A program made the translations under genes and the position numbers. From NCBI GenBank assembly GCA_002068205.1, contig MVZB01000244.1:1-5054 (forward strand): a stretch of 5,054 nucleotides of DNA. The letters are read 5' to 3'. The notes below the pieces were generated by a model that saw only the letters and a list, made by a program, of their open reading frames with translations, had not been told where the DNA came from and did no database searches. This document shows positions 1 to 4,410 of the stretch, piece by piece; position 1 is the stretch's first letter, and each line of letters begins with the position of its first letter. Origin of the DNA: a candidate division BRC1 bacterium ADurb.BinA292 (GTDB taxonomy: Bacteria; Sumerlaeota; Sumerlaeia; MVZB01).

Positions 1-1509
1 CGCCAGTATCAGGCGCGCAAGGAACAGCTCTACCTGGCGGCGCTGCGGCTGACGGGCGAGCGCCACGTGTTCGCGCCGCTGTTCAGCGGGCTGATCACGG
101 GGCAGCGAACCCGCCAGCCGACGGTCGAAACGAATGTGGAGGTCATCGGGACCGAGACGGTCCCCCTGCCCGGTTTTCCGGACGTGAGCGGGATCCCGGG
201 CTTCGAGGACTTCGAGCCGCCGACCACGACGATCGTCAACACGCGAACGGAGACGGAGATCGGGGCGGAGCGGTTCGGGCAGCTTGATACGAGCGTCGGG
301 GTGCGGAAACTGTTCGCCACGGGCGCACTCGTCACGCTGCAGCTCAGCCAGCAATTCATGCGGTTCTACAGCAATTCGCCGCGCGAGCAGGCGAGCGGGC
401 TGTTCAGCGCGTCGGTCGTCCAGCCGCTGCTGCGGTCGGCCGGGCCGGACGTGACGCTGGAGAACCTGCGCCAGGCCGAACGCGACGTGCTGTATGAAGT
501 GCGCGACTTCGCGCGTTTCGAGCGCCAGTTCGTCGTCGAGCGGATCGACGAATATTTCCGGCTGTTGCAGTTGCTCGATGCGATCCGCAACCAGCAGGCG
601 TCGCTCGAGACGCTGCACTATGGGCGCGAGCAGGCCGAGGAACTGGCCGAAGCCGGGCGGCTCGATATTTTTCAGGTCAATCAGGCGCAGACGCAGGAAC
701 TCAACGCGCAGGACGCGCTCTACTCGGTTCAGGTGGCGTTCATGCAGGGGCTGGAGCAATTCCGTTCCAACCTGGGGCTGCCCCCCGAGACCGCCGTCGT
801 TCCGGATCCGGCCGAACTGGAGCGGCTCTCGCGGCAGGAGCTCGAGCTGGCCCGACGGCTGGACTACCACAACGCCGCCGATCAGATCGAGGACGCCGAG
901 CGGTTCGTCCGGGTCACGGAAAACGCGCTGCTGCCCGTGTTCGACCTGGTGGCCGACTTCAGCGTGACCGACGAGGAGGAGAACCAGCCGCTGGATCTGG
1001 GGTGGAAGCGCCGGCGCTACAGCTATGGGTTCAATCTGGAACTGCCGCTTGATCGCAAGGCGGAACGGAACAACTACCGGAGCGCGCTGATTTTTCTGCA
1101 GTCGGCGCGGCGAGCCGAGGTCGAGCTGCACGATCTGATCGTGCGCGAGGTGCGTTCGCTGTATTGGGAGCTGATGGCGGCGCGCAACAGCTACGAGATC
1201 CAGTTGCGCAGCCTGGAGATCGCGCGGATGCGCGTGGAGAGCACCAGCCTGCTGCTGCAGGCCGGGCGGGTGCAGGTGCGCGACGTGCTGGACGCGGACG
1301 CCGCGCTGCTTGACGCGCGCAACCGGCTGACGGAGGCGCGGATCAACTATTTCGTCACGCGGCTGCGGTTTCTGGTGGCGATCGAAGCGCTGGAAGTCGA
1401 CATGCGGGGGCTGTGGCTGGAGGCAGCGCGGTCGGCGCTGGCAGCGCCCACGCCCGAACCGTTGCCGGTGGAGTCGTCATCGGCGCCGGTGGCGCTGCCG
1501 CCGCCGTGA
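1..1509 (+). CDS. TolC-like outer membrane efflux protein (5' end missing)
   Basis: This is the C-terminal 502 residues of a TolC/OEP family protein, the outer-membrane and periplasmic channel of tripartite efflux or type I secretion systems. The reading frame is open from base 1, so the start and any signal peptide lie upstream; the GTG at 67 is internal (V23). The family is recognised from long amphipathic helices rich in Glu, Arg, Gln and Leu and from an internal duplication about 203 residues apart: AGRLDIFQVNQAQTQ at window residues 218-232 and AGRVQVRDVLDADAA at 421-435. This is the usual two-repeat OEP layout. QPLLRSAGPD at 141-150 precedes the first long helix. The protein ends in a proline-rich tail (about residues 481-502). 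It converges with the next gene across 74 bases, where I see no convincing terminator. Its pump and adaptor partners are not in the window, so the substrate is unknown. Family assignment is strong. Confidence 0.9.
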   Translation, partial: RQYQARKEQLYLAALRLTGERHVFAPLFSGLITGQRTRQPTVETNVEVIGTETVPLPGFPDVSGIPGFEDFEPPTTTIVNTRTETEIGAERFGQLDTSVGVRKLFATGALVTLQLSQQFMRFYSNSPREQASGLFSASVVQPLLRSAGPDVTLENLRQAERDVLYEVRDFARFERQFVVERIDEYFRLLQLLDAIRNQQASLETLHYGREQAEELAEAGRLDIFQVNQAQTQELNAQDALYSVQVAFMQGLEQFRSNLGLPPETAVVPDPAELERLSRQELELARRLDYHNAADQIEDAERFVRVTENALLPVFDLVADFSVTDEEENQPLDLGWKRRRYSYGFNLELPLDRKAERNNYRSALIFLQSARRAEVELHDLIVREVRSLYWELMAARNSYEIQLRSLEIARMRVESTSLLLQAGRVQVRDVLDADAALLDARNRLTEARINYFVTRLRFLVAIEALEVDMRGLWLEAARSALAAPTPEPLPVESSSAPVALPPP

Positions 1510-1583
1510 GGCCATTGCGAGATATGTCGGCGGGGGCGAGGCGGAACCGGCGGGGGGCGGGGCGGGTGTCCGCGCTGGTCAGC

Positions 1584-2078
1584 TCACGCCAGGGATTCGT
1601 CGCGAAGGCTCTCCTGCTCGCGAAAGGCCTCGGAGACCGGTCCGCGCTCGGCGTCGAAGCGCAGGAAGCACTGGTAGCCGAATTCGCGCGCCGCGCGGAT
1701 CTGATCGGGGAATCCGAAGGCGTCCTTCCAGCCCTGCTGCTGGGCGCGCCAGGCGCAATCCCAGGTGAACTGGACGTGCAGGTCGCCCGGCTCGGCGACG
1801 AGCGAGCCGACGTATTCGGAGCAGCCGGAGCGGCCGTCCACGGTGACTTTCTCGAAGGGTTCGTTGGGAAACTCTTCGAGCAGTTTCATCACCACGCGCA
1901 GGACCTTGACCGGCGGGGAGGCGGCGTCGAAAATCACGCGGCTCTGCGGGAGGCCATCGGCCATGAACAGGGTGGATGGGCCGGCGGCGAGCGTGCGGAC
2001 GGAGTCCTTGAATTCGGGCGTCGCCTGGCTTGCCGCCAAGAGGTCCTCCAGGGTGTGAATCGTGATGGCGGTGCTCAT
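1584..2078 (-). CDS. hypothetical protein, 164 residues
   Basis: I do not recognise this family. The chosen start, ATG at 2078, gives MSTAITIHTLEDLLAAS; the frame extends to a TTG at 2144, but that TTG lies in the likely -35 box, and a Shine-Dalgarno AAGGA sits 10 bases before the ATG. The product looks soluble: no signal peptide and no membrane segment. The first 75 residues are mainly helical in character (LEDLLAAS, VLRVVMKLLEEF). The second half is richer in aromatic and Cys residues: GRSGCSEYVG (82-91), QFTWDCAWRAQQQGW (103-117) and FGYQCFLRF (133-141). The three cysteines (C86, C108, C137) do not form a familiar metal-binding pattern. The tail is acidic and charged. It stands alone on the minus strand, convergent with TolC and divergent from the glycosyltransferase. 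The promoter, ribosome site and sensible composition make it very likely real; function is unknown. Confidence 0.82.
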   Translation of the reverse strand: MSTAITIHTLEDLLAASQATPEFKDSVRTLAAGPSTLFMADGLPQSRVIFDAASPPVKVLRVVMKLLEEFPNEPFEKVTVDGRSGCSEYVGSLVAEPGDLHVQFTWDCAWRAQQQGWKDAFGFPDQIRAAREFGYQCFLRFDAERGPVSEAFREQESLRDESLA

Positions 2079-2088
2079 GAGCGTGTCG

Positions 2089-2093
2089 TCCTT
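2089..2093 (-). promoter_or_regulatory. ribosome binding site deciding the start at 2078
   Basis: AAGGA on the minus strand ends 10 bases before ATG at 2078-2076. The spacing is slightly long but acceptable. With the promoter just upstream it favours the ATG over the TTG at 2144. Confidence 0.55.
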
Positions 2094-2115
2094 CGTGCGG
2101 TAGTCGTTCACCACC

Positions 2116-2144
2116 AGTTTAGCAGAGGGGCGGTCGTGGGTCAA
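2116..2144 (-). promoter_or_regulatory. sigma-70-type promoter of the 164-residue gene
   Basis: On the minus strand TTGACC (2144-2139) is followed after exactly 17 bases by TAAACT (2121-2116). These match the TTGACA/TATAAT consensus at 5 of 6 and 4 of 6 positions. Transcription would begin near 2109 and leave a leader of about 30 bases containing the ribosome site. It is the best promoter match in the window. Confidence 0.65.
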
Positions 2145-2274
2145 ACGGGGACCCCAGAAACAAGCCGTGGATTCGCCCCCTTCGGGACGGGAGTGGTTGG
2201 GGATGGTCGTCCCCAGATTCCGCTACGCTTCACCGGGGCCTAATGGAAAGGGCGCCCGTCCGGGGCGACGTGTG

Positions 2275-2291
2275 GCATCCCTCCGGGAGGC
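2275..2291. repeat. 17-base palindrome, copy 1 (imperfect)
   Basis: GCATCCC-TCC-GGGAGGC. It has the same core as the three copies downstream, but the right arm carries G instead of T, which breaks one pair of the seven-base-pair stem. Confidence 0.7.
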
Positions 2292-2319
2292 GGGGGGCCA
2301 GATGCCGACCGCTCCGGCC

Positions 2320-2332
2320 ACCCCTTCGGGGT
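2320..2332. repeat. small hairpin ACCCC-TTC-GGGGT
   Basis: A perfect five-base-pair stem with a three-base TTC loop. It differs in sequence from the 17-base palindromes but has the same architecture. A shorter CCC-TTC-GGG occurs at 2178-2186. Confidence 0.55.
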
Positions 2333-2353
2333 TTGATTCGTTGGGGGCGGCGA

Positions 2354-2386
2354 CGCAGGGTTCCGGCCTGCGGCCGTCACCCTGCG
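2354..2386. repeat. 33-base two-step hairpin
   Basis: An outer perfect stem CGCAGGGT (2354-2361) pairs with ACCCTGCG (2379-2386). Inside it CGGCC (2364-2368) pairs with GGCCG (2372-2376) around a TGC loop, leaving a symmetrical two-by-two internal loop. No T-tract follows on either strand, so it does not look like an intrinsic terminator. Confidence 0.7.
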
Positions 2387-2396
2387 CTTTACTCCA

Positions 2397-2428
2397 GTCG
2401 TCCGCTCCGCGGACTTGTCCGGGACGAC
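2397..2428. repeat. second large inverted repeat with nested hairpin
   Basis: GTCGTCC (2397-2403) is the exact reverse complement of GGACGAC (2422-2428). A competing inner hairpin GTCCGC-TCC-GCGGAC occupies 2400-2414. The two overlap at 2400-2403 and are mutually exclusive folds. It begins 10 bases after the 33-base hairpin, so the pair may be one composite element. Confidence 0.6.
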
Positions 2429-2495
2429 CAGTCGGACCCGCCGGTGGGGTCGCACGCCGGGGGGGGCGCGAAGATCAAGATGCGGCTCACTTCTG

Positions 2496-2512
2496 GCATC
2501 CCTCCGGGATGC
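2496..2512. repeat. 17-base palindrome, copy 2
   Basis: GCATCCC-TCC-GGGATGC, a perfect seven-base-pair stem with a TCC loop. Identity with copy 4 extends one base to the left (G) and four to the right (GGGG). Confidence 0.85.
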
Positions 2513-2534
2513 GGGGGAATAGGTTGGCGGATGA

Positions 2535-2563
2535 CCGGTGGTGTCGCTGGGCTCAACCACCGG
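2535..2563. repeat. inverted repeat CCGGTGGT/ACCACCGG
   Basis: A perfect eight-base-pair stem (2535-2542 with 2556-2563) around a 13-base loop. It lies 10 bases before palindrome copy 3 and may be part of the same repeat unit. Confidence 0.6.
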
Positions 2564-2573
2564 CTACGCTCCG

Positions 2574-2590
2574 GCATCCCTGCGGGATGC
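2574..2590. repeat. 17-base palindrome, copy 3 (TGC loop)
   Basis: GCATCCC-TGC-GGGATGC. The arms are identical to copies 2 and 4 and only the middle loop base differs. It is preceded by GCTACGCT, an 8-mer also found at 2222-2229. Confidence 0.85.
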
Positions 2591-2637
2591 GCCTCGAACA
2601 TCCCTACACCTGACCGAGTGAATGGCCAAACTCCAAG

Positions 2638-2654
2638 GCATCCCTCCGGGATGC
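2638..2654. repeat. 17-base palindrome, copy 4
   Basis: GCATCCC-TCC-GGGATGC, identical to copy 2, again with G on the left and GGGG on the right. It is the last copy before the glycosyltransferase gene. Confidence 0.85.
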
Positions 2655-2740
2655 GGGGAAGACCGGGGGGATGAGCCAATCGCGGCAGGGGGCTGGTCCC
2701 CCATGGGGCGTGGGGCGGCGGAAGGTGGGGGATAAAGCGA

Positions 2741-2772
2741 TTGCCTGGGCCGGGGCGTTCTGATGATATGAT
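2741..2772 (+). promoter_or_regulatory. weak candidate promoter for the glycosyltransferase
   Basis: TTGCCT (2741-2746) and TATGAT (2767-2772) each resemble a sigma-70 box, but they are 20 bases apart, longer than the normal 16-18. TATGAT stands in one of the few less GC-rich patches of the region, so a promoter here is plausible, but the -35 assignment is doubtful. Confidence 0.2.
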
Positions 2773-2822
2773 GGGTTTGGGATCGCGGGCGGGATCGAGC
2801 GCCCGGGCACGGAACCGACAGC

Positions 2823-3608
2823 TTGCTCAGCGTGATTGTCATCGCCTACAACGAGGAGCGGTATCTGCCGGCGCTGCTGGAGTCGCTGGCGAAGCAGACC
2901 TGGCGCGAATTCGAGCTGATCGTGGTCGACAGCCACAGCCGCGATCGGACGCGCGAGGCGGCGCGGGCGCGCGGCGGGTGTTTTGGAGATTTTCACCTGG
3001 TTGAAATGGATCGGCCGCGCGGCCCGGCGCGGGCGCGCAACGTGGGGGCGGCGCGCGCGACGCGCGAACGGCTGCTGTTTCTCGATGCCGACAGCGTGCT
3101 TGCGCCGACGTTTCTGGAGCGGGCGATGGCGGCTCTGGCCGAGCGGCCCGCGGACGTGGCGACGTGTTTCATCCGGATCAATGAGGGGGGGCTGGTTTCG
3201 CGGGCGGGCGCGCTCTTGTTCAATGCCGGCCTGTGGGCGCTGCGGCCGGTCTATCCGACGGCGTTCGGGGCGTGCCTGTTCTCGACCCGCGAGCTGCATG
3301 GCGCGCTGGGGGGATTTGATGAACAGCTTGCCCTCTGCGAGGACTGCGAGTACGTCAAGCGGGCGCTGCGGCGGCCGGGCGTGCGGTTCCGCATCCTGCC
3401 GCTCGCGTTCGGGACGTCGGACCGCCGGTCGCGGGCCGAGGGGGGCGCGCGCATCCTGCTGAAGTATCTGGGGGTTCATGCCTACCGACTGCTGACGCGC
3501 AAGGAACTCGCGAAGGGAAGGGTGGTGTATGAGTACGGAGAGTATGACCAACAGCCTGGCGGCCAGGAGGCGGGTCGGATTTGGGGCGGTTCACCCGGCG
3601 CTCGGTAG
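2823..3608 (+). CDS. family 2 glycosyltransferase
   Basis: A 261-residue GT-A fold transferase that would move a sugar from a nucleotide sugar to a lipid, polysaccharide or other acceptor at the cytoplasmic face. The N-terminus LSVIVIAYNEERYLPALLESL is the classic GT2 opening strand and helix. VVDSHSRDRT (34-43) matches the usual D(G/S)SSTDGT nucleotide-binding segment. RGPARARNVGAARA (66-79) is the conserved loop after it. FLDAD (86-90) carries the metal-binding DxD, and CEDCEYVKR (172-180) supplies the ED-type catalytic-base region. No membrane segment is evident. The start is TTG at 2823, with GGAA eight bases upstream. There is no ATG or GTG between the upstream in-frame stop at 2769 and this codon, and the GTG at 2832 would cut into the first strand. 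The last 26 residues overlap the next gene and look less typical, so the natural end is uncertain. Acceptor and donor are unknown. Confidence 0.88.
   Translation: MLSVIVIAYNEERYLPALLESLAKQTWREFELIVVDSHSRDRTREAARARGGCFGDFHLVEMDRPRGPARARNVGAARATRERLLFLDADSVLAPTFLERAMAALAERPADVATCFIRINEGGLVSRAGALLFNAGLWALRPVYPTAFGACLFSTRELHGALGGFDEQLALCEDCEYVKRALRRPGVRFRILPLAFGTSDRRSRAEGGARILLKYLGVHAYRLLTRKELAKGRVVYEYGEYDQQPGGQEAGRIWGGSPGAR
3513..3522 (+). promoter_or_regulatory. ribosome binding site for the PAP2-like gene
   Basis: AAGGGAAGGG lies inside the glycosyltransferase gene and ends six bases before the ATG at 3529. This strong purine run is the main reason to prefer 3529 over the later ATG at 3625, which has only a GAGAGAGA stretch upstream. 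Confidence 0.55.
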
Positions 3609-4233
3609 CCGGCTGAGAGAGATAATGCGGCTGCTGGGGGCGCCGCCGTTCTATCTGGCGGCGCTGGTGCTGTTTCTCGGCATCCGGGTGACGTTTCAGT
3701 CGCAGACGTATCTGCATGACTACATCACCGAGGTCAAGACGCTGCCGGTCCTGTCCGATCTGATCCTGGACAATCTGCCGTACTGGGACATCGGTTTTGT
3801 TTATGACGTGTTCAGTCTGCTGTCGCTGCTGATCTTCGCCGTGTATGTGTTTCACCGGCGGGCGTTCGCCGAGGTTCCGTATTTTCTATTGCTGTGCGGC
3901 CTGTTTCATCTGGTCCGCGGGGTGTTCATCGTGTTGACGCCGTTCGGCAATCCGCCGATGTTCGACGGGACGGAGGGGCCGTTCAATGGCTTTTCGAACT
4001 TCGAGCTGGGGGTCTATCCTTCGGGGCATACGGGGATCAGCATTCTGTATTGTCTGCTGGTGAGCAGTCGGGGCTACCGGGCAGCGCTGGGGATCTGCGT
4101 GGCGGTGGTGGTGGCGTCGCTGTTTCTGGCGCGGGGGCATTACAGCATCGATGTGCTGTCGGGGATATTCTTCGCCTATGCGATCAAGGCGTTCGGCGAC
4201 AAGCACCTGCGCGACCGGGTCGTGTTGAAGTGA
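3529..4233 (+). CDS. PAP2_C membrane enzyme, sphingomyelin synthase-like
   Basis: A 234-residue polytopic membrane protein with the lipid phosphatase/phosphotransferase signature of the PAP2_C branch. Hydrophobic segments lie at about 41-56, 89-108, 116-137, 169-179, 184-201 and 206-222, consistent with about six membrane spans. SGHT (165-168) and HYSID (204-208) place H167, H204 and D208 as the His-His-Asp triad of sphingomyelin synthases; the four-residue H-to-D step is conserved. RGVFIVLTPFGNPP (130-143) resembles the R...T.LP.PG segment upstream of SGHT in that family. The expected chemistry is transfer or hydrolysis of a phospho-headgroup on a lipid, with the active site facing away from the cytoplasm. 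The start at 3529 has a good ribosome site but overlaps the glycosyltransferase by 80 bases; starts at 3544 or 3625 are alternatives. Coupling with the upstream sugar transferase suggests a joint lipid-modification role. The fold is secure; the substrate is not known. Confidence 0.85.
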   Translation: MSTESMTNSLAARRRVGFGAVHPALGSRLREIMRLLGAPPFYLAALVLFLGIRVTFQSQTYLHDYITEVKTLPVLSDLILDNLPYWDIGFVYDVFSLLSLLIFAVYVFHRRAFAEVPYFLLLCGLFHLVRGVFIVLTPFGNPPMFDGTEGPFNGFSNFELGVYPSGHTGISILYCLLVSSRGYRAALGICVAVVVASLFLARGHYSIDVLSGIFFAYAIKAFGDKHLRDRVVLK

Positions 4234-4266
4234 GGGGGCGAACGCGGCGGGGATCCGAGAGCCGAA

Positions 4267-4301
4267 GACGAGAGACGAGGGACGAGAGACGAGAGACGAG
4301 A
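4267..4301. repeat. heptanucleotide tandem array (GACGAGA)x5
   Basis: Five consecutive seven-base units run from 4267 to 4301. Four read GACGAGA and the second reads GACGAGG. The array is bracketed by the nonamer GAGCCGAAG at 4259-4267 and 4300-4308. It lies between the PAP2-like gene and the reductase and belongs to neither coding frame. Because seven is not a multiple of three, it keeps several frames open and makes spurious peptides. Confidence 0.9.
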
Positions 4302-4318
4302 GCCGAAGTTTGGAGAAA

Positions 4319-4338
4319 CACCCCGCGCTCGCGGGGTG
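4319..4338. terminator. GC-rich hairpin, possible terminator
   Basis: CACCCCGC (4319-4326) pairs perfectly with GCGGGGTG (4331-4338) around a GCTC tetraloop. It lies 85 bases after the PAP2-like stop and before the reductase. No T-run follows on the plus strand, and the minus-strand flank (TTTCTCC) is weak. It may be a terminator without a U-tract, an RNA-stabilising stem, or part of the adjoining repeat. Confidence 0.35.
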
Positions 4339-4369
4339 GCGTTGGCGGAGGGGGCGTGGTAGGATGATG

Positions 4370-4381
4370 ATCCGCACGGAT
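4370..4381. promoter_or_regulatory. short palindrome upstream of the reductase
   Basis: ATCCG-CA-CGGAT, a five-base inverted repeat 29 bases before the reductase start. It follows a -10-like TAGGAT (4360-4365) that has no good -35 partner. It could be an operator near the transcription start, but a 12-base symmetry can arise by chance. Confidence 0.2.
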
Positions 4382-4399
4382 ATCACTTGAAAGCGCGAG

Positions 4400-4404
4400 A
4401 GGAG
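4400..4404 (+). promoter_or_regulatory. ribosome binding site of the reductase
   Basis: AGGAG lies within GAGAGGAG and ends six bases before the ATG at 4411. It is near-ideal and fixes the start. Confidence 0.75.
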
Positions 4405-4410
4405 AAACCC

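Larger units (their letters stand above)
2145..2822. other. divergent intergenic region packed with palindromic repeats
   Basis: About 680 bases lie between the divergent minus-strand hypothetical gene and the glycosyltransferase. Several frames on both strands are open here only because the sequence is GC-rich and stop-poor. Their translations are Pro/Arg/Gly-rich with recurring short peptides such as HPSGMRG produced by the DNA repeats, so I do not call genes. The region holds the hairpins listed separately, mostly of the form stem-TNC-stem, and a shared 8-mer GCTACGCT at 2222-2229 and 2563-2570. Between 2655 and 2822 only short G/C symmetries are seen (GGGGG/CCCCC at 2688-2702, CCCCATGGGG at 2699-2708), followed by a less GC-rich patch near 2758-2775 that may hold the glycosyltransferase promoter. 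Confidence 0.7.

Noticed and set aside
494..967. Plus-strand open frame of 157 codons inside the TolC gene
   Set aside because: It is a Ser/Arg/Cys-rich out-of-frame translation of a clear TolC coding sequence.
1498..1583. Possible terminator between TolC and the convergent gene
   Set aside because: Only short GC pairings such as CCGCCG/CGGCGG across a long loop and overlapping the stop codon were seen, with no T-tract on either strand.
1413..2243. Long plus-strand open frame of 276 codons opposite the hypothetical gene
   Set aside because: It overlaps the TolC 3' end and runs antisense to the minus-strand gene that has a promoter and ribosome site. Its translation is Gly/Ala/Arg/Val-rich with no domain, as expected of a GC-rich shadow frame.
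2275..2654. CRISPR array
   Set aside because: The palindromes are too short, irregularly spaced and separated by other hairpins rather than by uniform spacers, and no cas gene is near.
2167..2679. Overlapping open frames on both strands in the repeat region (about 96-148 codons each)
   Set aside because: Frames on both strands stay open at once, the peptides are Pro/Arg/Gly-rich, and short motifs such as HPSGMRG recur because the DNA palindromes recur. Nothing indicates selection on protein.
2604..3551. Minus-strand open frame of 315 codons opposite the glycosyltransferase
   Set aside because: The plus strand has clear GT2 motifs. The antisense peptide is Arg/Pro/Gln-rich with no recognisable fold.
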